From Bretschneidera sinensis (lineage: Eukaryota; Streptophyta; Magnoliopsida; Brassicales; Akaniaceae), in assembly GCA_023935145.1 (NCBI GenBank), contig CM043700.1, positions 2,630,001 to 2,694,000 of the forward strand: 64,000 nucleotides of DNA, written 5' to 3'. The notes beneath the pieces were generated by a model that saw only the letters and a program-made list of their open reading frames with translations, was not told the origin of the DNA and searched no databases. Numbering within the stretch: position 1 is the stretch's first letter; every line of letters starts with the position of its first letter. The position numbers were made by a program, and so were the translations under genes. Below are positions 35,064 through 47,083 of this stretch, piece by piece.

Positions 35064-38000
35064 GTTTGTACTGACCTTAAGAAAACATTTGAGGTACAGT
35101 AAGGGTAATGGGAAGGATAAGGTGAGGATGTTTAAGTGGTTCTATATCCTTAAGAAGCACACTGACAAAGGGTGGTACAACTTCTATCCTAGGGCTGGTA
35201 GGAAGATTCTGAATAAACCTTCTTTAAATAAGTACTAAAAGGAAAAGTACTTCATGGAGAGGCCAAAGTTTTATCAAGTTTTGCTAAAGTGGAATTCTAA
35301 GGACATTCCAGATCAAAAGCATATAGTCTTCAGTCTTGAAGAGCAAACGACGGTCAATAAAGTGTTGGGTACCAAACTTAGGAAGTTTGATAAAGACTTG
35401 ACCAATAAGTAATTGTTAAGGACTTTCCAGCTTAGCCTTTACAACTCGTGCCTTCCTGACAGTAGTAGATAGTTCATTTTTATCCTTTTAATACTTGTAT
35501 TTCTGTCTTGTTTAAGATATTTCTATATTCTATTATTTCTTTTGCAATGTACGCCATGTTGAACCTTGCTGAAGTGGCTAAGATGGTTTGCAAGAAAAAG
35601 ATAGTTGCCTCTTGTGATACTGCCACCTAGAAAAATAAAGCCAAAATGGAAAAGCCTCACATTCGGCATACTAAGGTGCCACAGACTGAGATTCAATAGG
35701 TTGAAATGGGGGATGGGGGGTCTGAGGTCCTTTTAGGCTCCCAATAGGATTTCAAAGGCTGAACTTGAGTCCATTAGCACTAGGTTCTTCGTTCCTCCAA
35801 AGTGGAGGGTTAGACATGCCAAACTTGACCAAATGGTATGTATCCTTTTAAAGGATGGGACATTATTCTCTCTGACCCGTTACCTTGATCAAATGAAGGC
35901 AAGGCTCAGGTTTTCCCTTAACCTTGATGTTACTTAGTTGGTGAACCATTATGGGGTCTGCATCTTTTAACGTCCCCCAAATGGTATGAAAAGTGTAGTG
36001 GGTTTCATACTAGCCTTAAAAAAGCATGTCAGGTACAGTAGGGGTGATGAGAAGGATAATGTGAGGATGTTTAGGTGGTTCTACACCCTTAAAAAGCACG
36101 TCAACAAGAGGTGGTACAACTTCTACCTTAGGGCTGGTAAGAAAATTCTAGACAACTCTTCTTAGAATAAGTACTAGAAGGAAAAGTACTTTATGGAGGG
36201 GTAGAGTCTTATCAAATTTTGTTGGAGTGGTATTCTTGATCAGAATTTTCCAGTCCTAAAGAGCAAATGACAGTCAATAAACTCTTGGGTGCCAAACCAA
36301 AGATGTCTGAAAAAGACTTGACCAATGAGTAGTTGCTAAGGACTTTCTAGCTTAGCCTTTACAAATCTACCATTTCTGATGGTAATGGATAATTAATTTT
36401 TTTACCTTTTTGATATTTTCATTGCATTTCTATCATGTTTCTGATAAATCTGACTTCGGTTCTTTCTTTTGCAACTAACATCATGTTGAACCCGGCTGAA
36501 GTGGCCAAGATAGCTCGCAAGAAAAAAAAAGCTACCACTTCTGATATGGTCATCGAGAAGAAGAAAGCTAAAATGGAAAAGCCTCAGGTTCGATAGACCA
36601 ATGTGCGACAGGCTGAGGTGAAATAGACTAAAGTGATGGGGTCTGAGGTCCCTCAAAGAGGTGAAGTGGTGGTACTTGATGATATGGTACCATCTTTTGG
36701 TATTACAACTCCTGATGTATCACTTGCTTATACTTTTCTTAAGGCTTCCTCATCTAGCACTACTACTCATGTTGTGCTACTTGCTTCTTCTCTATCAACA
36801 TCTTATGCCATTGCAGCTAAAAAAACTCCTGCTGTTAGGAGCTCTATTCGAAGGATTTTGAATAATACTGAACGAACTAGAAAGTAAGGGCTTCGGACTC
36901 TGCTTTTTAGGGTGAAAGCATAGTCCGTCAACTCCTTGGAGGTTCGGTCTTGCCTTTTAATTAAGGGATATTAAAAAAGCTTTCACCTCACCATTTGATG
37001 GTGAACATGCTGGAGTCCTGCTATAAAGTGATATCTGAAGTTCCTACACTTGTGAAGCTTTGATTTTTACTTGATTTGTACTGATCGAGGTGGTTTTGAT
37101 GCAGGCTGGCATACTAATTTTGTTTCTCAATGATTCTCTCTTGTCCATGATTAATATCATTCGTGGACTTCGAGAGAGTGGGTAGAATTATCAAAAGCAA
37201 GTGAAGGATTGTAGAGAATGGCTAGAGATTCTCACTACCTAGAATAACTACTTGAAGCCTAAAAGAGGGAAACTATGGAGAAAGACAACTGTTAGACTGC
37301 TTGGGAGAAGGTCAAACGGTTGAAAGCTGAAGTCTCTAGACTTCAGAAGGTGGAGGGCTAGTTTGGAGCCTAAGTGAATCACATCCAAAGGGTGGAGGGA
37401 CAACTGAGAGCTTAACTAGATTGTCTCAATGGGGTGAAGGTATAGAGCTTAATTAAACCAAATTGGAGCTTCTGCAGTAGAGAACTTCCGTAATTTTAAA
37501 GCTTTAAAAAAATGAACAATTGAAGAAGGTTGATACTACACTGTGGACTTTGAAAGGGCTAAAACATTGGGGGCCACAAGTTGGCCTGATCTAGACTGGG
37601 CCAGTTTGGAGATCTTTGAGGATCTTGAAGAGCAAGTAAGAACTAGAAAGGAGTGACCGAGGTCTGGACTGAAGAGACCAGGAATGAGAAGCAACAGTCT
37701 TAGGCTTAGGACTTTGTTTTTCTTTTCCTTATAAATTTGACCTTGAAGCCCACTATTTGTAATTATAATTTAAGGAATGAAATGTTTATTTTTATAGATA
37801 TCTTGTTTTTTTTTGTTTTATGTATTTTGTCAAGTAGAGTTTTCAAGACTTTTACAAGTATTAAGACTTCAGTCTTGTACTTCGATCATGATTATTCTAC
37901 CTCAGTTTGAGTTGAGTAGTGGATCTGGACTGAAATTTTACCAAGTGTAGGACTTCAGTTGCTCACTTCGGGCTTTTTAAGATCATTTCAGGTGAACTGA

Positions 38001-38136
38001 CCAAAGATTCTTAAGTAGGTTTTGCCCTAAGTGTTGGACTTCAGTCTTTCACCTCGGGTTACGATCTCTAGTTCATCCATGCATCTATGTGGTCTTTGAT
38101 CTCGGACTGGTTTCGACTTCAATGCTTCCATTTCAC
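34704..38136. repeat. 3,433-bp tandem duplication, copy 1
   Basis: Identical in every stretch compared with 38137-41569. The unit starts inside the 3' tail of the solo LTR and ends in spacer. TTTA stands at both ends (34704, 38137, 41570). It carries the remainder of block A, all of block B and a degenerate gag-like coiled-coil stretch (about 37130-37620). Confidence 0.93.
35840..36360 (+). pseudogene. Degenerate gypsy-type ORF, block B
   Basis: Reads LFSLTRYLDQMKARLRFSLN, a stop, LVNHYGVCIF, then SVVGFILALKKHVRYSRGDE, VRMFRWFYTLKKHVNKRWYN and FYLRAGKKIL. It resembles the N-terminal domain of plant gypsy-type accessory ORFs. It is about 85% alike by eye to block A, from an older duplication. 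Several in-frame TAG codons stand where Gln is expected. Confidence 0.55.
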
Positions 38137-41100
38137 TTTAATTCACTAAGCTTGTGAAGCTCACTCCTCAGTGTTAAATAATTTCAGGTTGCTGGCAGAA
38201 CAGATAAATTTGTAAGCTGAGATTTAGACTGAGTTATTATCTATAAGTCTCGTGGTCCATATCCTCAGACTAATGGAATATAAGAAAAAAATTGTAGATA
38301 TTCATGCATAATATGTTGTATATATTGTTTCAGATGGGATATTAATAATGTAACTCCCTGCTGAGGGTTGAAGGTTGATGTATATATATATTTTAGTTGA
38401 TGTATGTTTTTATATTGTTCCATATATGTGTCGTGCTGGGATTTCAAAACGTGACGACACCATCTCGGGGTGACCAACCCGGGATGGGTCATTACAGTTT
38501 GTACTGACCTTAAGAAAACATTTGAGGTACAGTAAGGGTAATGGGAAGGATAAGGTGAGGATGTTTAAGTGGTTCTATATCCTTAAGAAGCACACTGACA
38601 AAGGGTGGTACAACTTCTATCCTAGGGCTGGTAGGAAGATTCTGAATAAACCTTCTTTAAATAAGTACTAAAAGGAAAAGTACTTCATGGAGAGGCCAAA
38701 GTTTTATCAAGTTTTGCTAAAGTGGAATTCTAAGGACATTCCAGATCAAAAGCATATAGTCTTCAGTCTTGAAGAGCAAACGACGGTCAATAAAGTGTTG
38801 GGTACCAAACTTAGGAAGTTTGATAAAGACTTGACCAATAAGTAATTGTTAAGGACTTTCCAGCTTAGCCTTTACAACTCGTGCCTTCCTGACAGTAGTA
38901 GATAGTTCATTTTTATCCTTTTAATACTTGTATTTCTGTCTTGTTTAAGATATTTCTATATTCTATTATTTCTTTTGCAATGTACGCCATGTTGAACCTT
39001 GCTGAAGTGGCTAAGATGGTTTGCAAGAAAAAGATAGTTGCCTCTTGTGATACTGCCACCTAGAAAAATAAAGCCAAAATGGAAAAGCCTCACATTCGGC
39101 ATACTAAGGTGCCACAGACTGAGATTCAATAGGTTGAAATGGGGGATGGGGGGTCTGAGGTCCTTTTAGGCTCCCAATAGGATTTCAAAGGCTGAACTTG
39201 AGTCCATTAGCACTAGGTTCTTCGTTCCTCCAAAGTGGAGGGTTAGACATGCCAAACTTGACCAAATGGTATGTATCCTTTTAAAGGATGGGACATTATT
39301 CTCTCTGACCCGTTACCTTGATCAAATGAAGGCAAGGCTCAGGTTTTCCCTTAACCTTGATGTTACTTAGTTGGTGAACCATTATGGGGTCTGCATCTTT
39401 TAACGTCCCCCAAATGGTATGAAAAGTGTAGTGGGTTTCATACTAGCCTTAAAAAAGCATGTCAGGTACAGTAGGGGTGATGAGAAGGATAATGTGAGGA
39501 TGTTTAGGTGGTTCTACACCCTTAAAAAGCACGTCAACAAGAGGTGGTACAACTTCTACCTTAGGGCTGGTAAGAAAATTCTAGACAACTCTTCTTAGAA
39601 TAAGTACTAGAAGGAAAAGTACTTTATGGAGGGGTAGAGTCTTATCAAATTTTGTTGGAGTGGTATTCTTGATCAGAATTTTCCAGTCCTAAAGAGCAAA
39701 TGACAGTCAATAAACTCTTGGGTGCCAAACCAAAGATGTCTGAAAAAGACTTGACCAATGAGTAGTTGCTAAGGACTTTCTAGCTTAGCCTTTACAAATC
39801 TACCATTTCTGATGGTAATGGATAATTAATTTTTTTACCTTTTTGATATTTTCATTGCATTTCTATCATGTTTCTGATAAATCTGACTTCGGTTCTTTCT
39901 TTTGCAACTAACATCATGTTGAACCCGGCTGAAGTGGCCAAGATAGCTCGCAAGAAAAAAAAAGCTACCACTTCTGATATGGTCATCGAGAAGAAGAAAG
40001 CTAAAATGGAAAAGCCTCAGGTTCGATAGACCAATGTGCGACAGGCTGAGGTGAAATAGACTAAAGTGATGGGGTCTGAGGTCCCTCAAAGAGGTGAAGT
40101 GGTGGTACTTGATGATATGGTACCATCTTTTGGTATTACAACTCCTGATGTATCACTTGCTTATACTTTTCTTAAGGCTTCCTCATCTAGCACTACTACT
40201 CATGTTGTGCTACTTGCTTCTTCTCTATCAACATCTTATGCCATTGCAGCTAAAAAAACTCCTGCTGTTAGGAGCTCTATTCGAAGGATTTTGAATAATA
40301 CTGAACGAACTAGAAAGTAAGGGCTTCGGACTCTGCTTTTTAGGGTGAAAGCATAGTCCGTCAACTCCTTGGAGGTTCGGTCTTGCCTTTTAATTAAGGG
40401 ATATTAAAAAAGCTTTCACCTCACCATTTGATGGTGAACATGCTGGAGTCCTGCTATAAAGTGATATCTGAAGTTCCTACACTTGTGAAGCTTTGATTTT
40501 TACTTGATTTGTACTGATCGAGGTGGTTTTGATGCAGGCTGGCATACTAATTTTGTTTCTCAATGATTCTCTCTTGTCCATGATTAATATCATTCGTGGA
40601 CTTCGAGAGAGTGGGTAGAATTATCAAAAGCAAGTGAAGGATTGTAGAGAATGGCTAGAGATTCTCACTACCTAGAATAACTACTTGAAGCCTAAAAGAG
40701 GGAAACTATGGAGAAAGACAACTGTTAGACTGCTTGGGAGAAGGTCAAACGGTTGAAAGCTGAAGTCTCTAGACTTCAGAAGGTGGAGGGCTAGTTTGGA
40801 GCCTAAGTGAATCACATCCAAAGGGTGGAGGGACAACTGAGAGCTTAACTAGATTGTCTCAATGGGGTGAAGGTATAGAGCTTAATTAAACCAAATTGGA
40901 GCTTCTGCAGTAGAGAACTTCCGTAATTTTAAAGCTTTAAAAAAATGAACAATTGAAGAAGGTTGATACTACACTGTGGACTTTGAAAGGGCTAAAACAT
41001 TGGGGGCCACAAGTTGGCCTGATCTAGACTGGGCCAGTTTGGAGATCTTTGAGGATCTTGAAGAGCAAGTAAGAACTAGAAAGGAGTGACCGAGGTCTGG

Positions 41101-41569
41101 ACTGAAGAGACCAGGAATGAGAAGCAACAGTCTTAGGCTTAGGACTTTGTTTTTCTTTTCCTTATAAATTTGACCTTGAAGCCCACTATTTGTAATTATA
41201 ATTTAAGGAATGAAATGTTTATTTTTATAGATATCTTGTTTTTTTTTGTTTTATGTATTTTGTCAAGTAGAGTTTTCAAGACTTTTACAAGTATTAAGAC
41301 TTCAGTCTTGTACTTCGATCATGATTATTCTACCTCAGTTTGAGTTGAGTAGTGGATCTGGACTGAAATTTTACCAAGTGTAGGACTTCAGTTGCTCACT
41401 TCGGGCTTTTTAAGATCATTTCAGGTGAACTGACCAAAGATTCTTAAGTAGGTTTTGCCCTAAGTGTTGGACTTCAGTCTTTCACCTCGGGTTACGATCT
41501 CTAGTTCATCCATGCATCTATGTGGTCTTTGATCTCGGACTGGTTTCGACTTCAATGCTTCCATTTCAC
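38137..41569. repeat. 3,433-bp tandem duplication, copy 2
   Basis: Second copy of the unit at 34704-38136, head to tail. All translated frames inside it are identical to those of copy 1, shifted by exactly 3,433 bp. It contains only the last 360 bp of the solo LTR (to about 38496). That shows the duplication happened after the LTR insertion. Confidence 0.93.
39273..39793 (+). pseudogene. Degenerate gypsy-type ORF, block B in duplication copy 2
   Basis: Exact counterpart of 35840-36360 with the same stops at the same codons, which shows that the lesions predate the duplication. Confidence 0.55.
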
Positions 41570-42790
41570 TTTATTTATGGAATTCCTAAGTGTGTGGTGA
41601 AGAGTTGAACTGAACTGGGATATTTTCATATTGTCATTCTCTCTTTGGTTTCTAAAGCTTTGATATTCTTTAGTCATGACAAACTTGTTTGCTTTGATTA
41701 TAAGGGTTGTTAGAAAGCTTACTGGGTTTCTTGATAAGTAATGGTTGAATTCAGAGGTCCGAAGTCTGTTGACGAAGGCTATTGTTGCCACTCTCTAGTT
41801 GAGCTCCTCGATTTCTACTATGGTTGTTTTGAACCGAGTGATGTACTCTATGAGAGGTTCATCAACTTGTTGGATGAAGCTGAGTAAACTATTTATTGTC
41901 ATTCTTGGTCTATGGTTGCTGAAAAACCGAGTTAGGAGTTGTTTACTTAAGTTTTTAAAGGACTTGATTGACCCTGAGGGGAGACATGGGAACCAGGTCT
42001 GTATCGTTTCTCAAAATGGTTGGGAAAGCTCGACATATTACTATTTTCGAATGTCTGTGAATGAATATTTGGGACTTGAAGGTCTCTAAATGATCAATAG
42101 GATGAGTTTTCCCTAAGTATAGTTTGATTTTCGGAGTCTTAAAGTTGTCAGGGATTGTCATATCCATGATTTCTCGCGAGAATGGATTTCCTAGAGGTCT
42201 GATCTCCTTCAAAATGCTTAGCGTATTGGTCTTTAGAGCGAGGTCGATGCAGTTATTCACTTGCTTCAGCTACCAAGAGACTTCTAGGAGTTTTGGATTC
42301 TTGCGCCTTTTTTGAGATCGGAAGCCAGACTCGAACTTCTCCTCATACTACTCTAGAATTGATCGTGTTGGGCTTGGGAGCTTCGGTGTGCCGAGTTCGA
42401 CTTCAGACACCTTGCTTCTAGTCAGACTTGTGCCAATATTTGTGCCAAATCGAGGTTCTTGAGTTTTCTTTACCTTCTCTAGTTGTGGTCGTGTTGATTT
42501 CCTAGTGACGAGCTGGTACTAACCGAACCCGAGCCGGGACTGGTACCATCTGCATGACCATGGAAGTTAGACGGTTACACTGGTGCTTGAGCTCCTTGTG
42601 CTCCACTATATTGACTAGAGCTACCAGATTCTCAACGAGTTCGGTTTTTATGGGGCTAGTTTGGGCCCACTCGATCATCGTGGGCCTCAGGTTTTTGGTG
42701 ATTCCCTTAAGCTTAGTGATGCCTATTCGTCTGCCTTGTGCTATCTCTCTCTTTTTGGGTGGAAAGTTGAATACAGCATCTCAAGACTAC
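41552..42790 (-). pseudogene. Ty3/gypsy gag remnant
   Basis: Read leftwards from 42790. An N-terminal region includes TMIEWAQTSPIKTELVENLV (around 42660). Next come NPFSREIMDMTIPDNFKTP, KLYLGKTHPIDHLETFKSQI and VICRAFPTIL (42220-42010), matching the retrotransposon gag domain. A C-terminal gag segment with AFVNRLRTSEFN and IIKANKFVMTKEYQS is at 41790-41640. Stops and frameshifts lie between the pieces. No zinc knuckle or pol follows; the sequence runs into the duplicated block instead. Confidence 0.7.
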
Positions 42791-42809
42791 AATTCATTGG
42801 TGGCATCAT

Positions 42810-45183
42810 AAAATAAATTTGTTATTTTCCACAAAGCCAAAAGAATTGAACAGAATTAAATAAAAAAAAAGAAAAATATATAAGAATGTGGATCGAAAGC
42901 AAACGGAGGTCAATTTAGTAATATCGAGTACAATTCCATGCCTGTCAAAAAGAGAGGAGTAATTAGTAGGTGGTTTTAGAAGTCCCAAAAACAACTTGTT
43001 TGGATTTAAAAACCAGTCAAACCCGTGTTGTGCTGTTAAAGCAATAAACCGGCCATAAAATAATGTTTTTTTAAAAAAATTAAAGAAAAGGTTCAAATCC
43101 CTAACTTACGTTTCTGAATATTATTGAAATTTTGTTGTCATTATCTATTTATTTATTTATTTTATAAAGATCTTGTTTTGAGCACTTTATTTTTTTATTT
43201 TAAATAAAGAAATAGTTAGGTGAACAAAACTCGTAAGTTAATCCCTATGATCTATCTGTATTTTATTTTTGCCTCACTAGCTAATACAATTATTTTTTAT
43301 AAAATAATATATTAAACCGTAAAAAAGTTTACATTTAACGATAAAATTGATATATCTAATGATATTTTTTATCATAAAAAATATAATTTATTTTATGATT
43401 AAATATATTATTATATTAAAAAATATCCAGTAAAGTATTATGTTTCAGTTTTGCTTAAATCATTATAGATTTTACTTTTATTTACCTCTGTGGAAAACAA
43501 AACTATGGGGAGCCAAGCTCATGACAATAGGAACTCCCAAACGAAATGAGCTTATGAAAGGAGAAACTCCCAAATAAAATAAGTTCGGTTCTTTTTAGTA
43601 TTTGAAGGATTTATTTTCCGATCAATGAGTGTCACATTAATATTTAATTATATTGATTGTATTGAAAAGTAGAGAAATTTAAAAAGAAAGAAAAATAAAA
43701 AATAAAAATATAAGAGAAAAAAGTTGAGCTCATTATACTTTTTTCTTTTTAATCTTTTTCAATTTGAAAATATTGATAATTACAACTGGGAAACAGAAAA
43801 CTGGAAAGAAATGTAGACCTTTTTTCTTTTCTCTCAAATTTTTCTCACATTAATCAACAAACAAGATATTATCTTTTTTCTTTTATTTTTTAGCATTTTT
43901 CGCTCTGTAAAATCTTCGTCTTCGTCCTATAAAATCCCTGTCCTCGCCCTCTATTCCGGTTTTTATGTTTTATATTAATATATTATATAAACTTACTAAT
44001 TACTCGATTAACCTCTTAAATTTTTGTTTTATATTATTTTGTAAAAAAGATGAAATATACTTAGATTTTGCGGGGTGTAGAAATAATATAGTATTTACGA
44101 TTTGTATTGAATATTTATTTTATTATTAAAAAAATAGATTAACTAATAATTTTTAATAAAAAATATTTGCTTTCGTTTATAAACGAGAAAGAAGGCAAAA
44201 ATAAAGATTGAGATCTTCGAAAATTTTAAAAAGAAACAAAAGAGATAATGAAATTTTTGACGATAATGAAAATAAAAATTAGGATGAATAATATTTTTAT
44301 AAAAAAAAATAAAGACAAAAATTACACTCTTCGGTTTAAACTAGTGTAGTTACCATCCCGGCTCATTAGTCACTTTCACTCTTTAATTTTTTCAATTTGC
44401 AAATATTGATAAGTACACCTTGAAAGAGAAGACTGAAAAAACGACGTGGATGCTTTTTTTTTAAAGTTATAGGAAATTAAATGAAAGTCGCACTCTTTTA
44501 GTTTCAGGGACGAGAACAAAAAAGGAGAAAGGGGCGCCCGGATCACTTGGCTTAAACAATAAAGAAAATGCGCAAAGATTTAAAAAAAAAAAAAAAAAAA
44601 CCTACGGTAAAAATAAGCGGAAAAATCAAATTCTGCCTCTGCAAAAAGTAACCAGTGATATAAAGTTGTCGGTGATGCCGTTGACGGCCCGGACCAAACA
44701 CGCAATCCTTTCTACGTAACATTAAACAACAAAATGTCATGATCCCGTGTACTACCCTCACAGAACCAATCTCTAGCGAGTCATTTCACTCCGTGTGATT
44801 CGAAACTCGCCTCTCATATCACGGTGCTAATTTAATGGAATGATGTGGCAAGTAGTGAGCGCGACAGCTTTAGACAATCCAGATGCCCTCGTGGCATAGC
44901 TGAATAAAGCCTCAACACGTCAGAAGATATGTGACGTACTTGGGCAGCAACGACGGTGACGCTTCGAAATCTTAATTTGTTTCTTTGCCGTCTTTCGCTA
45001 TTTCCTTTTCGTTCTGTATCTAGATATTAACGCCTGAAACAGGAAACTGTACTTTATGTTGAGTTGCTGACTTATTGACCAACAAACCCATTACCCATAT
45101 CACCGTCCCTCCTGCAGCAAGATGGAAACTCTCATGATAAACGTTCCAGTTGTTCTAAAGAGGTTCAAATACTATTTTGATCC
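42810..45183. other. AT-rich spacer left of the Copia element
   Basis: No gene supported. 44640-45010 has more even composition, with CACGTCAG- and GTGACGTAC-type motifs near 44918-44938. It could be promoter-like, but no transcript start or frame follows. An A-run of about 19 nt ends near 44600. Confidence 0.4.
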
Positions 45184-45188
45184 CTTAT

Positions 45189-46074
45189 TGTTGGTATTTT
45201 ATTCGAGATTTAAACAAGAAGGTGAAAGAATAAATTCAACAAGGAGTGCACATTAGTGTGCGTCGCGGCCCAATTTTGTCTAGGCTGCGACGCCCAGCAA
45301 GGAAGAGTACAGGAGGAAGGGGGAAACCGTGGTGGTGCCTCCCTAAGGCCGCGGAGCCCAAAGGGGTAGCAAGTGTGCCTGCTTCAGGCCGCAATGCGTC
45401 CTGTTCTAGGCCGCGGTGCCAAGCACATTGATGCACATATCATTCAGCCTCTTCAATGGTTCGTGAGACATGTTCAAAACATATAGGATCACTAAGGATT
45501 GATCAAGAGCCATAGTTGATTGGTCATCAAGATCTAAGGGTGGAGAATGACAGTCAAGATTGGACAAGAAGTTGGTGCACTATATAAAGGGTCACCTAGC
45601 TTCAATCTAAAAATAACAATGTGATAGAAACACAAGTGTGTGTGTGACAGAACTTGTGAATGAGAGAATTGTGTGAGAGTACAAAGATACAGACATACAA
45701 GAGGGACTCATTAGAGAGGCTGGTTGAAAAGAGAGAGATTAGTATAGAAAGGGGATTCAAGGGACTTGTAAGTGGAATTTCCAAGAGGGAAAGTTCCAGG
45801 GTAACTCAAGGCCTTATTACTTTCTTGTTCTCTTCTTTGTTCCTTCAAGAACTTGTGAATTCTTGGAGAGATGTTGCTGGATTGTAAGAACTCATTGATT
45901 TAGTGCAGAGAGTTCAGAGGAACTCACAAGGACGTAGGCTATTGCCGAACCTCGATAATAATTGTTGTGTCTTTTTTTCTTGCTTTGTGTGCTGTTTCTT
46001 TTCTTTGCAAGTCATTATAGACTTGGGTGTTTGGAAGACCATCACCTGGGCATCATTGAGGTGGTTTCCCAACA
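45189..46074 (+). repeat. 5' LTR of the Copia element
   Basis: 886 bp, starts TGTTGGTATTTT and ends TTTCCCAACA. It contains a CpG-rich block (about 45260-45425) and TATATAAA at about 45590-45597, the likely promoter. Confidence 0.95.
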
Positions 46075-46075
46075 G

Positions 46076-46087
46076 TGGTATCAAAGC
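46076..46087 (+). other. Primer-binding site
   Basis: TGGTATCAAAGC, one base after the 5' LTR. It matches the initiator tRNA-Met 3' end complement (TGGTATCAGAGC) at 11 of 12 positions, the usual Copia primer. Confidence 0.85.
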
Positions 46088-46320
46088 TTGCACAGCTGGG
46101 TATCGGAGCAAGAACAGAAGGTATCAGAGCAAGACTCCAAGAATCAAAGAACAAACTTCTTGGGTGATTCAAGAACGGAGTAAAGATCAAGATCAGATCG
46201 TGTTCTTAAGGTTGATTCAAGAACGGTGTTGAGATCAATCTTCGATCGTGTTCTCGAGGTTTAGAAGAAGTTGGAAAGCATTTGTGAGTGCTGCACAAAT
46301 TTATGAACATCTCCGCAAGA

Positions 46321-47042
46321 TGGGTTCAAATTTCGTTGTTGAGAAGTTTGATGGAAATGGAGATTTTTCCTCGTGGAAGCGGAAGATCAAGGCTATTCTT
46401 ATGCAACAGAAGGTGGACTTGGCTATTGGAGAAGATGACATTTTTCCAGCAAGTGTCACAGAGGACCAGCGGATTGAGATGAAAAAGATGGCCTACAACA
46501 CCATCTTCTGGCACATATTGGATAGTGTCATAAGGGAGTGCGAAGACTCGCAAGATCCTGCTGTCATATGGAAGAAACTAGATGAGTTATTTCTTACCAA
46601 AACTCTCCCTAACAAGATTTATTTTCTTAAAAGAATCTTTGCTTTAAAAACGGATCCTAATAAAGAGTTGCAAGATAATCTTGATGTCTTTAATAAGCTC
46701 GTTCAAGATTTGGCTAGTTGTACTATTAAATTCCCGGATGAACAATTGGCTGTTATGTTATTATATTCTCTTCCTGATTGTTTTGATAGTTTAATTAATG
46801 CAATTGAATATGGAAAAGATATATTAACCAAAGAAATTGTGGTCAATACTATAAGGGCTCATGATTTCAAAGCCAAGAGTAGTGAGGCATCAAGTGGGGA
46901 AGGGTTGTTCGTAAGAGGAAAGCCAGCAACTCAGAATGGCAGTAGCATTCATGGCAACTGCTGGGAGAAATCAAGAGGTAGAGGGCAGAGCCATGTGAGA
47001 GCACATTCCAAACCAAGATTTGGGGGAAAGATGTGCTTCTAG
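46321..47042 (+). pseudogene. Copia gag, truncated in the zinc knuckle
   Basis: ATG at 46321 opens a capsid region (FDGNGDFSSWKRKIKAILMQ, then LDELFLTKTLPNKIYFLKRI) of about 240 codons. It stops at TAG 47040-47042, directly inside the expected CCHC knuckle: MCF is followed by a stop, then CNKERH in the same frame. Intact Copia elements read through here into protease. The capsid part otherwise looks complete. Confidence 0.85.
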
Positions 47043-47083
47043 TGCAACAAGGAGCGTCACTTGCAAGAAGAGGTTGTGAGATG

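Larger units (their letters stand above)
31560..42800. mobile_element. Composite decayed Ty3/gypsy-type block
   Basis: About 11 kb of retroelement debris. On the minus strand at the right end is a gag (41552-42790). On the plus strand are repeated remnants of an ORF resembling the plant 'putative gypsy type transposon' domain (about 32709-32946, 35840-36360, 39273-39793). A 2.1 kb LTR-like insert interrupts the first of these, and a 3,433-bp segment is duplicated in tandem. No protease, RT or integrase was found, so the block is non-autonomous. Opposite orientation of gag and the extra ORF is known from Tat-lineage gypsy elements, where additional ORFs may be antisense. That lineage assignment is inference. 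Confidence 0.65.

Noticed and set aside
36633..36887. 84- and 66-codon frames repeated at 40066-40320 as host genes
   Set aside because: They are pieces of the degenerate retroelement frame between in-frame stops and are copied with the duplication.
44552..44761. 69-codon minus frame near an A-run
   Set aside because: Ends in a poly-Phe stretch from the homopolymer and has no recognisable domain.
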